DNA of 64,000 nt from Isoetes taiwanensis. Lineage: Eukaryota > Streptophyta > Lycopodiopsida > Isoetales > Isoetaceae. The translations under genes and the position numbers were made by a program. Below, piece after piece: positions 1 to 10,630 of this stretch; the stretch's first letter is position 1; each line of letters opens with the position of its first letter. Under the pieces are notes generated by a model. It was not told the DNA's origin. It searched no databases and worked only from the letters and a program-made list of their open reading frames with translations. Where the stretch lies: positions 186,001-250,000 of the forward strand of contig JAJEKV010000086.1 of NCBI GenBank assembly GCA_021234155.1, written 5' to 3'.

Positions 1-182
1 TTGAGCCGAGGCTGGACCATAAGAAGTTTCATCTTATTGTTTGGTGCTTCTTGCCAAACTGAGTACCATTGCGCATCTGTTACATTTTGTTCAAGCCATT
101 TCTGTCTCAAAGATGGCTGAATTCCTTCTCCTGCCAAACCGTGAATGTCTATGAATTCCTGCTCTGTAACTGCTTCGGCCAT
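1..182 (-). CDS. Unknown protein, N-terminal part, runs off the left edge
   Basis: Reading the minus strand from an ATG at 182 gives about 60 uninterrupted codons to the window edge. The product starts MAEAVTEQEFIDIHGLAGEG and continues with a hydrophilic, Trp/Gln-rich segment. Composition is protein-like, with no signal peptide or membrane segment. I do not recognise the family. Other overlapping frames on both strands lack this quality. The open frame could be exon 1 of a gene lying mainly outside the window; no splice donor is visible before the edge. Confidence 0.45.
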   Translation of the reverse strand, partial: MAEAVTEQEFIDIHGLAGEGIQPSLRQKWLEQNVTDAQWYSVWQEAPNNKMKLLMVQPRL

Positions 183-482
183 GCTGAGACGATTGGATCG
201 AAGGATGAAAATGCAAAATTGATTTCGTTGGAGGAGCTTTCGGAAACAGGGGATTCGAAAATTTGGGATCGAAAAAGGGGAAAGCCAGAAGCAAAAAGGC
301 GCGCGGGAACCGAGGCAATCTGCGAGATTCTATGTATTATGGCTACTCGAATTTTAGATGGCTACTCGAATTTTAGGTGCTTCAAGTGCTTGGTGCTTTC
401 GCTCAAAATTGGGTACCAATATCAAATATACACCCACCTGTGCAAATTAATGCTATCAACCTGCACTTTTTAATGTAAGTGT

Positions 483-2298
483 TGGATCGACCTGGAGCTG
501 GTAGTGTGATGTCTTAACATGTTCCAGGACACTAGCATTCCAAAGCTTATTAAGGAAGCAAGCATTAAGCTATTGCCATAAGTTATGGTGGTTCTTTTCA
601 GTTTTTACCTATATGGACTTGTGCTCTTGCACATTTTAGCAGAGAACCACTGAGCTTGCCGCTCCTTCCAAAATGCCTTGAGATGCTGCAGACCTGTGGC
701 CACTGTATAAGCCAAGATGAAAAGGCGATCATTGCCCATACCACCTACCTTTTGGAACTAGATAATATGGCGATCAAGTGCTGCCCATTGTAAAGGTAAG
801 AAACCTGTCTCGTGCAAGAGGATCTGGCAGGGAACTGTGGATTCTACCCAAGTGCACGAGCTAGAAAGGCCTGTTGTATCTGCTCCAATTCATTCCAGGT
901 GGCCAGGGATATGACTCGATCCCAAACCTCAACCTTGTATAAAAGAACGAGTTCCTCTAAGACCCTAAACAAGTGTGATAGGTGAGCCTAGTCATATAGC
1001 TCTACCTTATGACTATTGTTCTGTGTCGCATATAGTGCCTTTCAACATGTTGCCACCCATAATCGGATGGAAGCGGCCCAATATGTGGTAGTGGAGAACT
1101 CTATGCCCAGGTACTCGTAGGTGGACGCCACCTCCACATTTTGCCCTCGATAAATACAGGAGGGAAACCTCTGATGGTGCAAAAATGAGACAAGCAGTAT
1201 CTTAATCTTGACCAAATTGACCCACATTTCTGTGGCTCGACAGAAAGTGTCCAGGGCATGCAAATGCTGCTGCATGTCTTCCAGAATATGGGCCAAAAAA
1301 TCAACATCATCGACATATATGAACTAATCTGATGTACAAGCTGAGATCTGTCACACCCATGATCAACGTCGAGACCAAACAATGTTGGAGGAGACATACA
1401 TCCTTGTTGGATCCCAATATTACTGTTGACAGGATGTCTTGTCGATGTCAGTCTGTTATTTTGCAAGTCCGTAGGGGCTCCTAACTGTCTTAATCTCTCC
1501 CACAACATTTTGCAAGGCACAATGTCAAAAGCCAACAAAGCAACAATAGAGGTCCTGTGGTTGATTGCTGCTATCCTCAACCAAGGCGTGTAGGGTGAAG
1601 ATGTGATCAATAGTGGAGTGTCGATGTCTGAATTCCTCATGTGTGTGGGCTTGCAACCCCTGTTTCCTCCGCCTACATTGTCAATTATTGCTCCAAAATG
1701 TTGGCCATCAATGTTGTAAAGAGAGAGTTGATCATGATTGTTCTGTAGTTGGCAGGGATATCTGGATCCCATGGCTTATAGATGGAGACTACCCTGCTAG
1801 TGGTCCATTGTCTGGGAAATCTTTCATGCAGTGCCCTGTTGAAAGTGAGGATGGGCACTATCGGTGGCCCTGCCCATTTAAGCAACTTTGCTTGCACTCC
1901 ATCCAAGTAAGTTGTTGTACCATTGGCGAGATGCTGGAGGCCCTAAGAGATGTTTGATCCTGTGATTTGCAATATCGGACCCGTCTGCTGGGGTACCTCT
2001 GCGTGGACCCCAAGAAAATCATAGGGTTGGTGCAAATATTGTACCCATTGGTCAAGGTTGATATTTTCCTCTGGGGTGTCGGTCTAAGAGGTAGAACATT
2101 TTCCTCTAGTGCTCCGCAATGTATATGGCTTTCTTGCCTTTCAAAGACAGATGCTATTGTTTGACTGCAAGGGGGCACAGAGAGCAGGGTCAGTAACTTG
2201 TTGAAGCCATTGTTTGAGCTCCTTGCATGCAACATCAAACTACTGGTTACAGAGGAAGATTGTAGCCCTTGATGTTCTTCATAAAGAGTTTTTGCCAA
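483..2298 (-). pseudogene. Decayed non-LTR retrotransposon (LINE) reverse transcriptase
   Basis: Minus-strand frames give ordered reverse transcriptase motifs in several broken frames. They are a KLLKWAGP-type block followed by DIPANYRTI (about 1900-1750), GIQQGC..PTLFGL (about 1420-1380), the catalytic YVDD in FIYVDDVDFLAHI (about 1325-1282), and a C-terminal block YKVEVWDRV..WNELEQIQ..FLARALG (about 945-840) followed by a tail with LLHETGFLPLQ. This is the order of a LINE ORF2 RT and its C-terminal region. No endonuclease or poly(A) end was identified. Multiple frameshifts and stops make it a dead fragment. Its motifs differ from the L1-type copy at 17-24 kb, so it belongs to a different LINE lineage. 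Confidence 0.75.
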
Positions 2299-2299
2299 A

Positions 2300-3430
2300 G
2301 CATCTCTCGCCAGCAGTCACAAGAACTTTCACCAACTAGTCCTCTCTTACTGCAGCATGGGAAGCTGGAGAATTCCCTTCAGGTCGGTTGCGGGCATCTA
2401 AGCATAAGTTTCGACGTGGTCGTAATCCAGCTGCTTCTATTTCTTCATTCCTGTCTGTACCAATTCTAAAGTGGGTGATCAGATGCAAGTCTCATTCCAT
2501 TTCCTCTGCCATTTTGAACAGTATATTCTACTGATAAACCCTTATTGATGCACTACAAAGAACAGTTGACAGACAAATAAAACAAGTTAATACTAATTTA
2601 GAAAACCAACTGCCAATATTTACTGTTTGACTAGACAAATCAGAAGGTGGAACTCCAATAAGGGTAGTATACTGCCAATGCCACTGTATAAACCTTTTAA
2701 TCTCTCTCAAATTCTTATAATTTTTATATGGACAACACCATACCTAGACAAGTTTGCCAGTATGGCATTCTTTACAATAAAAAATGACTTGTTCAAATAA
2801 GTTACCTCGAAAAGATAGAATATACAATCTCTTTCTCCACCATTTTGTGGCATTAGCTCCCATTCATCATAGCTACAATCAACATACACACATGAGTTAC
2901 ATTAGATCGCTAATCCAGTCTGAAAAAGGGTAATATTTCTTGAATGTGTCCATTATAAAACTCCAGTCAATCATGACACTAAATACTTTAATTCATGATT
3001 TCCGTAAAAGCAAGATGGCACGAAGGAAGTACCAAAGTACATGTTTGATAGTAGGCTTAAACAGCAAAACTTTGATTAGTCCCTCTGTCCAATTTGAAAG
3101 CGGCCAGGAATCCGACACTTGTTCAAACTGAATTCTTATTCTATAGGGAAATTCTCATTAATCTCATTAATCTCTCTGTTATCTGTTTTCCTTTTGTATT
3201 GTTTTCTGTTTTTGTTATCTTTTTCTTAGTTGTTGTTGAATTGAATACATTGCACAGGCACAAGTGAGAATAGTGGTAAGAGTAGTAGCAAGCAACCGAG
3301 ATAGAAATCATCAGAGACAGGTGTTAGGAAGTAAGATATTGCAGAGCATTAACAGAACATTACTAGGAATGATTCACAAAAGAAATTGCTAAACTGTCTA
3401 TGAATGTTTAATAACAGAACATAACTAGGA
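2300..3430. other. Gene-poor AT-rich spacer
   Basis: Short open frames only. There is no domain, RNA gene or clear repeat that I can support here. Confidence 0.5.
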
Positions 3431-3533
3431 ATCTTTTTTCCTAACTATCAACTAAGAATAGGGATTGCTTCACAGAATCTGCAATTCTAACAAAGATATC
3501 CTCCACTGCAGAGAGATGCGTATGGGATCCGCT

Positions 3534-4082
3534 TTTCTCGATCGGCGAGTTGAGAATACCTCGCCTTGCCAACAATTCGGGGAAGTACAAGGCCTTCTTC
3601 TCATTTCGCGAGTGAATTTCTCGACTCCTTGGCAGAAGAGGGAATGTACACTCTGGATTGTTGGCTGGTTGAGGAATTCTCACTTCCGAGTCAGATTGCA
3701 CACGCCTACCCAACGCCTTCACATTCTTTTCAAACTGCCGCAGCCTTTCTCGATCACGCAGCTGCGCAGCCAACTCTTAGCAAGCCAATTCTCCCCGTAT
3801 GGTCAGCAGGTGGCCTCTACCCGCCGAGACCGCCTCCTTCAAAACATCTTCTCTAATATTGCCAAGGGGATGGGCTCGACCGGTGGAGGCCTCTACTACT
3901 AACCACAGGAAAACCACGGAGCTTGCTGTCTGCATTCTCGGCTCGCGAGTCGAGAATGCCTTATCCAGCTGGCACTCCATGTGTACTATCTGGAGTTCTC
4001 GATGGCTAAGGCATTCTCGACTTGTGAGTCGAGAATGTAGACAGGAAGCCAACACTTGCATTCTCGACTCACAAGTCGAAAT
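3534..4082. repeat. Palindrome family, cluster 1
   Basis: Three good copies of the short palindrome lie at 3934-3957, 4013-4036 and 4060-4082, with a degenerate copy at about 3535-3556 and a weaker one near 3600-3620. The centre varies (CGCGAG, TTGTGAG, CACAAG) while the arms ATTCTCGACT / AGTCGAGAAT stay complementary. The same family recurs at 6553-6976, 8685-8737 and 9725-10001. Confidence 0.85.
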
Positions 4083-4355
4083 CCCTTAGCCGACCAATTC
4101 TCCCATGTATGGTGCATGGCCTCGACCCGGTCGAGCCACTCCCCTTCAACCATCTTCGCCGAATATTGCGGCGGGAGGGGCTCTGACCGGTGGAGGCATC
4201 TACAACTAACCACGTGGAAACCTCAGATTCTCCTCGCTTTAGTCCCAAGTGCCTCTAGCCTGTCTGAGCCACTCTCCTTCGAACCATCTTCCTCGAATAT
4301 TGCGAAGAGGAGTGGTTCCGACTGGGTAGAGGCCTCTCCGACTAACCACAGGAGG
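3790..4355. repeat. Three imperfect tandem repeats of about 125 bp
   Basis: Units at about 3790-3912, 4102-4225 and 4236-4355 share, in order, an ATTCTCC..GTATGG start, a CTCCTTC(A/G)AA(C)CATCTTC block, AATATTGC, a CGACCGG(T)GGAGGC block and ACTAACCAC(A/G). Palindrome copies sit between units 1 and 2. On the minus strand units 1 and 2 would read WLVVEASTG-like or WLVVDASTG-like peptides, but the frames break, so I treat the array as non-coding or decayed exons. Confidence 0.65.
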
Positions 4356-5230
4356 CATCTCCTGGGCCTTAGACCTAGCCTGATCTATATACAACATTCC
4401 AAGAAAAAATACACCTAAAACGGACATTCCATGACCACAACACGGAACTGTTCACGTTTACCCCCGATCCATTGTTTCCGTGCCGAGCATCTCTCAACCC
4501 AGAGAGTAATTCATCTCTCGAAGCTGAGAAATGCTCGACAAGGAAACAATAAATCCGTCGAGCTTATGAGCAGTTCCATGATCTAAACACAGACGGCATG
4601 TTCTATACAAAATAACACGGGCATCTCAAACTCACCTCTTCACGCCGGTAATTCCTTGGGCCATTGTATCCGTGATCCCGCAGCCTCTCAGAGTCTTTGC
4701 TTCTTCGTTTGTCTCATCAAGAGTGCATTCACATCTAATACTTGTATCAATGCGATTCTCGTATCCCCGCTCCATGGCGCAGGCGATGTAGAGTTCCCGT
4801 TCCGCAGCTCCTCTCCGCTTCCTACCTTAGCTCCGTTGCTCATCGATCAAATCAACTGCTTTGTAATAACACGCTGGACATCAGAAAAAAAATACAGAAG
4901 CAAGGCGCCACGAGGAGCTTACCGTGCCGCCGGCCCATTCCTAAGCCGCCATACGATGTCTTTCGCCTCCCAACTCAAAGTCGCCAATGCCGTAGTGAAG
5001 ATAATCTACACTCCGCTCACTAAGTCCCTGGATGTGATTCAATTTCGAAATGGTGTTTGGGCGGGCTAAAGCCGACCGTGCTGTATCCTTAGCCCGCTTT
5101 TTTTCTTAAATGATTGCATGTCTTTAAATTCAAATTAAAGAACACGCCCGATCTTTTTTACGTGCAGTCCTAAAAAACCTACAACGCGCGGAGAAAACTT
5201 AATTTACAGAAGGGTTCGAGCAGGAAGAAG

Positions 5231-5649
5231 ATGCGGGGGCATACAGACATGTCGACTCCGTCCAAGAAGCGAGGCGCCATAACAGATGCTGGTTCTAGCG
5301 GCAGCAAGAAGAAATCCAAAGGCACTCCAGGTGAGCTCTGAGGTTTTTCTTTGGTCGGAATACCTTTACTGATCCATCCTTTGGTCTTGCAGCATTCACC
5401 GCGGACTCACTAGTGATCACTGGCCGAACTCCGTTCTTCATCATCGAGGGACTGGAGACAGAGCTTCTTGACACACCAGCAGATTCTTGGTGGTATGTCG
5501 AGGTATCAACAAGTGGGAAGGAGAAAGATCTGTTTCTCCACCAGAGGGACAAGAAGAGCTCCGGAGACAAGTACAAGAAGGTCGGTGTTGTGCTCTCCGT
5601 CTCAAGCCGATTCAAGCATCTAACATTTCTTGTGGAGGACCGAGGAAGA
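5231..5649 (+). CDS. Unknown protein, first two exons
   Basis: Exon 1 is 5231-5330 (start ATG, Lys/Ser-rich, containing MSTPSKKRG and SGSKKKSKG). The intron 5331-5392 begins GTGAGC and ends TTGCAG. Exon 2 (5393-5649) stays in frame across the splice and encodes ITGRTPFFIIEGLETELLDT and SWWYVEVSTSGKEKDLFLHQ, then meets a good donor GTAAGT at 5650. A basic N-terminal tail followed by a compact mixed domain suggests a nuclear protein, but I do not recognise the family. It probably belongs with the exons downstream to 9621; the join through 5700-7200 could not be resolved because frames break. Confidence 0.5.
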
Positions 5650-5699
5650 GTAAGTTCTACCACCACCTAAAAATTATCGGGCCAAATTATTCTCACTCT

Positions 5700-6530
5700 T
5701 CAATGAGCAAGGCTTAAGGGCACCGAAAAGACCTACGCTTTTAAATTGTCGGAACCTTGGGTGGAAGGATCCGAAGGGATGAAGGAGGCCTAACCCTAAC
5801 ATCCGGGGAGCTTGGAATGGAGATTTCCGAGTCGTGGAAAAACTGTTCAACACGGGGGAGCTTCACCTCCACCGTCGGTCAAGACTCTAGAACACTTCTA
5901 AGCGGCTGGGGAGGGAAGTTGTGGTTCATAAAGACAAAAGTCCGCACAAGACCAAAGATGGAGAAGATGACACCACACCTGAGGAATCGATGATGAAGCG
6001 CACGAAGATATGGTCGACTCCCAATTAATGGATCCGATGAGCGTATCGAGATTTCACGAGAGGGGGCATGTAAAATGGAGCGGCTGGCTCAAGATATCCG
6101 TTGGAAATAGCACACAAGTCGCTCTTGGACATCGACGCGAAGGTCCGCACGGAGATGCCGCCTTGTTCAACCATTGGGAATTTAATCCAAAGACACATGC
6201 CGGAGATTCTCAAACCCGATGGTGCGACATCCCGCTGCGATCCAATGCCTCGGATGTCATATCTTTCAGCCAGATCGACCGCGAGTTGTTCAAATTTGGA
6301 AGTCCGAGGAAGACCAAGGGGAAAAGACATCCTCCTTCGGGTAGTAGACAACATTCGATTCGAGGGCGGCCAAGTATTGCGACGGAGAAGGAGGTGCCGC
6401 AAAGGATCAAGGATAGATATGCCAAGCGAGAGTGCGTGGTTCTTGCAAATGAGACGCCAAAGAACCGAAATGGGCCAGCATTAGCCAACGCTGTAACACA
6501 ATAGCAGCGAAAGTGCCAGCTACATAAGGT
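5700..6530 (+). pseudogene. Probable continuation exons with broken frames
   Basis: The stretch has coding-like composition on the plus strand but switches frame. One segment reads GTEKTYAFKLSEPWVEGSEG at about 5719-5780. Another (about 6010-6504) gives a 164-codon open frame rich in charged residues. No family was recognised. Because the flanks (5231-5649 and 7224-9621) are coding-like on the same strand, I read this as part of the same gene, either decayed or carrying consensus errors. Confidence 0.3.
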
Positions 6531-6552
6531 AAAGAATTCTTCGATTCGGCCG

Positions 6553-6976
6553 CTTCGACCGCGAGTCGAGAAAGCCCTAGCATCCTATCATTTCTCGCAT
6601 CATCGGGGTTTCGACTCGTGAGTCGAAAAGCCGTAAACACGTAGAAGTCAAAGGATGCGGAGCTTTCGACTCAATAGTCGAAAAACCCATAGAAGTAAAA
6701 GAAAACATTCAAGGGACATTCTCGACTCGTGAGTCGAGAAACCCCGGGGCGGTAAAGAACATTGGAGATTAATGGCTGAAGAGCAAATGCATCGAGCCTT
6801 CCCAATCTTTCTTTCCCCGCCTCTTCGGGCAATGTCGCTTAGTTTATATCCTAAGTTGCATCGTTCGAAGAGGCGTGAAAGCAAAGATTTGGGAATGCGC
6901 GATGCTTTCGCTCTGGCCTCGACTCTCCTATGTTTTCTCCTCTCCTTGGGGGCATTCTCGACTCGCGAGTCGAGAA
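6553..6976. repeat. Palindrome family, cluster 2 (five copies)
   Basis: Copies lie at 6553-6574 (imperfect), 6609-6628, 6664-6683, 6719-6740 and 6955-6976. The last is the perfect form (TTCTCGACTCGCGAGTCGAG plus AA). The 6609 and 6664 copies are shortened to TTTCGACTC..AGTCGAAA. The cluster lies in a non-coding stretch between coding-like blocks, so it is probably intronic. Confidence 0.85.
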
Positions 6977-7223
6977 ACCCCCTGCATCCTCCTATTTAGT
7001 GTTTACTTCGGATGTTGGTAGATACTTTCATGCTCTAACATTGGGACATTTACTGAATGTAGCCCATATCCCGACCAGATCATACACGCTCGGCAACAGT
7101 GGAAAGCATTGGGTTGTCCTCAGCGTCCTAAAGGAAACAGGGCTCCCTCGGATAAGTGGAAGACCTTTGAGTCACTCTGCAGATATGTTCTGCTGGAAGG
7201 CCAGGAAGATGATGAGGGGAGGA

Positions 7224-7937
7224 TGAAGAGGAAAAGAAGAAGAGAACACCAAGAAAGGGTGGGAGTCTCTCTCGCACCAATATGACCTCATTCTTAGCAC
7301 TGAGGCGGTCTGGGAGAAATGGACTGAGATATGGGCTCAATGGACAAGAGGCAAGCTGAAGGACAGCAATGGAGAATTCCCATTAAGGCCGGACCCAAAG
7401 TTGTTCGACAGGCAATTTATGAAAAGGATACATGGCCTGACCGACAAGGAAACGCTTGATCTACAGGGCAGAATCCTGGATGGAACAATCCTGGTAAGGA
7501 AAAGTAGAAGCTCAAAAATGCAGGATGCAAAGGATTATGCCACGGTCCTAAAGAGATGGCGTGCGTTGGAGGAAGGCATCACGGAGTTCTGCAATGTTGC
7601 TTCCAATGAATACCATGACTTTGATTATTACAAGGAAAAGGCTGCCCTTGATGAGGAAGACATGAAGGAATTGAACCGTCTATGTCAACCCTACATCAAC
7701 ACCAAGCTAAAGCGTAACGTCAAAACCCTTCCCTTCCCTGAACGTGCTATGGCAATTCTGAAGAGGAAGCTTGGATTCGGGGTTGTCCCCTTTAACGCCG
7801 ATGATAGCTCCCCCCCATTCCTGGTAACATTGGGGCACAAGGGATTTGGTGGTCTGGAACTGGCACCTGGGCCCGTGGCACTATTTGCCATCAATATGAT
7901 TGAAGACCCCACCCTTTTTATGAGAAAGTCGACATAG
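7224..7937 (+). CDS. Unknown protein, central coding block
   Basis: This stop-to-stop open frame of about 237 codons has clearly protein-like content. It starts with a Glu/Lys run, then STEAVWEKWTEIWAQWTRGK, RIHGLTDKETLDLQGRIL, and a C-terminal part with FLVTLGHKGFGGLELAPG. The next frame continues the sense after a T-run at 7914-7920 (YEKVDIERWYKTVPT), pointing to a one-base frameshift there. Further coding-like sequence (DLDTFSFLVFCMPGNQTTAV) follows at 7969-8170. No known domain was recognised. The block lies upstream of, and on the same strand as, the FCP1-like exons, so it may be the N-terminal part of one large gene. Confidence 0.4.
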
Positions 7938-8396
7938 AGCGATGGTACAAGACGGTTCCGACATGACCGACCTGGATACTTTTAGTTTCCTTGTCTTTTG
8001 CATGCCGGGCAATCAGACAACTGCTGTCTCCCAATGGGCAGCTGATATTAACTTCACCAACAAGATCTTGTACTCCATATACGAGCTTGAACATGAGTGT
8101 AGACTTGGCTTGCCGAAGGCACCAAGCTTTGCCAATATAGTTTTGGTTTTGGTTTCAAGATCTACTGTAGACTGACAAGTGGTGGTCTAGCGAACATCAT
8201 TATCCGGACGGGTTCATGATTTCTCAAGAGCGGATGGAACCCCGAAGGGCGGCAGATATGGAGGATGTGCCATCGATGGACAAAGTCGGCAATGATGGTG
8301 CGGCGGGTCCTATACATAGAATTCCTATCCGCCAAGGGTTATCAAGTACTTCATAACCAGCTTGGTCAAGAAGATCAAATTGTATCGTCTACATGA

Positions 8397-9621
8397 ATGG
8401 CCTTGTTCTCTCGGGGGCTATCTTTGTATGGAATGAAACCTATATCCGTGGTTGGAAATAAGGACATGGTTGAAACCATTCGGTCATACCTGGATCTGCT
8501 TCATGAGCATTTCAAAGGGAGGAAGACAAATGGAAGCAGTAAGGACGATGATGACGAAGACAAACCTGAGAGCGAGGGAGACAAACATGACGGAGACGAG
8601 AATCTCCAGGGTTTAGACCAGAATGCTGCGGAACAAATTCTGGAGAATCTGAAATTGAGGTGAGTTCACTTTGCTCTGTCCGTGTTTCTCGACTCGCGAG
8701 TCGAGAAATCTTTCCAATCTCGACTCGCGAGTCGAGAAAACTCGTTTCCTATCTGACATCTCTCATTATTTCAGGAACATCGAACGCAACGACTCCGGAT
8801 CATTGTCAATATCTAGTGGCGGTTCACGTCTTGAGGACACTGTACACCCCAAAGACAATAAAGAGCAAGACACTGCGGACAGCCAGAAGGGTCCTGAAAA
8901 AGTAATGATCCCGCATATGGATCCCGACGAACCGGAAATATGGTCAGAGCCAAACTCCAACTGGGATCCAGCTGGTCCCACCAAGCTTGTAATATTTGAC
9001 GTCAATGGAGTATTAGCTGCAGTATACCACGATAAAGACGTCCCCGAGCTTAACACCTCGCAGATCCCGACGAAAACGGAGCATAAAATCGTGTATCCGA
9101 GGCCTAGAGCAAAGGAAATTGTTGAATGGTGCCTGGAACGGGGATTCGAAGTGGGCATATGGTCTTGTATGGCAAAGAAAAATATTGTCAATGTTCTTGG
9201 TGTTCTCGGCCTTCCAGTTTTGAAGTTCAAGTTCGTTTGGGGAAACGAAAGGGTCGAGCATGTGTCAGACCTCGATCCAGCCATCACAAAGGGGAAGCAT
9301 ATTATGGTGAAAAGGCTGGACAGGGTTTATGAGCAATTCCCGGACTATGGCAAACACAACACGCTGATCATAGACGACTCCGCCTACAAGTGCTATCATA
9401 ACTCGCAAAATACAATCCTTGCTAAGGCATATCGTCCTGAAGAGTATGAGACGGATAGGTGGTTGTCTTTCGGACTTTGTCCTGTCTTGGCGGAATCCCT
9501 TTTTGCCATTCTTGTCGCCGATGTGATTAGGAACTATCCGAGCCTCACGGAACCCGATCCAGAGAGCAAGGCGATCATGAAAGCTATGGACGACAAATAT
9601 TTTGGTGATCAAGAAGAGTGA
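8397..9621 (+). CDS. FCP1/NIF-type HAD phosphatase-like protein, two exons
   Basis: Exons 8397-8659 and 8775-9621 join in frame (1110 nt, 369 residues). The intron 8660-8774 starts GTGAGT and ends TTTCAG and holds two palindromes. Residues about 40-70 are an acidic Asp/Glu/Lys stretch. From about residue 158 there is a HAD fold of the FCP1-homology (NIF) kind: LVIFDVNGVL, then RGFEVGIWSC, FKFVWGNERV, and the closing acidic motif TLIIDDSAYK. Active FCP1/SCP enzymes carry DxDx(T/V); here the second Asp is Asn (DVN), so catalysis may be weak or lost. Members dephosphorylate phosphoserine in partner proteins such as the RNA polymerase II tail. The ATG at 8397 may be internal if upstream exons belong to the same gene. 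Confidence 0.7.
8685..8737. repeat. Two perfect palindromes inside the 115-bp intron
   Basis: The copies at 8685-8708 and 8718-8737 are separated by about 10 bases and fill much of the intron at 8660-8774. They are perfect self-complements with core CTCGACTCGCGAGTCGAG. An open frame could be forced through them from 8671, but splicing joins the flanking exons in frame and excludes them. Confidence 0.9.
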
Positions 9622-9715
9622 CCTCTACTTTCAGATAGTCAAATTGTGTGAATATTGTAAACAAACGTGAACAAATGTACTACATTTTGTAATGAATATA
9701 CTTGTATATTGAGTT

Positions 9716-10010
9716 TTCGCTGGCTTTCTCGACTCGCGAGTCGAGAAAGGCATGCTTGTCCTGTTGATGAAACCATTTGTATGTTTGTTTGTGTGACTGG
9801 ATGCAGCCACAATCTATTATGATAATGGTTGTACATTGGGTTTCCTGGCCATTTCTCGACTCGCGAGTCGAGAAAGGCACTGCTTGTCTCGTTGACGAAA
9901 TCATTTGTATGCTTCCGTGTGTGATTGGATGCAACCATATTCTAATGAGAATGGTTGTACGTTGACTTTTCCGGGCCTTTCTCGACTCGCGAGTCGAGAA
10001 AGACACTACT
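9716..10010. repeat. Three palindromes in a 126-bp tandem array after the stop codon
   Basis: Perfect palindromes at 9725-9748, 9852-9875 and 9978-10001 recur every 126-127 bases. The intervening sequence is also repeated: GGCA..GCTTGTC, GAAA(C/T)CATTTGTATG, TGTGTGA(C/T)TGGATGCA, ATGGTTGTAC. The array starts about 100 bases beyond the FCP1-like stop codon and could be in its 3' UTR or downstream. Confidence 0.9.
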
Positions 10011-10099
10011 TCCCACGTCATTGGATGCAGTTGTGTGGAATGAATGCTCTCCATTGTAATTTGATTTCAACATTCTTTTCTTCGTTTTGACTAATGGCA

Positions 10100-10630
10100 C
10101 CGTAATTGTTAATCATAGACTCTCCTTGCTCCGTGGTTCGTGCACGATCCGACACCGGCCACAGCATCCCACTCGGGCATCACGAGGCAGACCGCCTCCA
10201 GCGACCACGCATCCCGCTCAAAGCGGAAGAAATACCGCTCGACATAGATCCCGCCACGCTACACTCTTGCCCCTTTGGGATAAGGTTGCTCGTGAATTCG
10301 GGCGCCATGCACACCCCCTCGGGATAAAGAACACGCCAAGAAATTTGAGACACCCGGGAAGCTCAAAGCATCTTGCAAGCATTGCATAACATCCACGGAG
10401 GTTGGGAAGGAGCATATTCGATGAAAAGTCATGCGGGAGGCGAGTGGAGAAGTCGGGTGGACAGTCGGCCGGTAGCTCCAGAGGCACCTCCACGTGAGGC
10501 ATTCCACACTCTTCAAAGTTGCCCCCCAAGGCTTACAATCGGCGCGTGAAGAAGCGCCGCAAGTTAATCCCCTAAGGTGGACCACCTACCAAGATGATGT
10601 AACTGTAGTGACAGCAAGACCGCCATGGTC
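10100..10630. other. GC-rich segment of unknown nature
   Basis: The composition is more GC-rich than the flanks and resembles exon DNA. On the plus strand there is a fragment EHAKKFETPGKLKASCKHC, a faint zinc-finger-like CxxC, but the frame is interrupted. No assignment is made. Confidence 0.25.

Noticed and set aside
69-473. 134-codon plus-strand frame at the left end
   Set aside because: The minus-strand frame from 182 has better protein-like composition. This frame spans its antisense and AT-rich DNA.
8671-8774. Upstream extension of the FCP1-like frame from an ATG at 8671
   Set aside because: It runs through the two intronic palindromes. Splicing 8659 to 8775 joins the exons in frame and gives a better protein.
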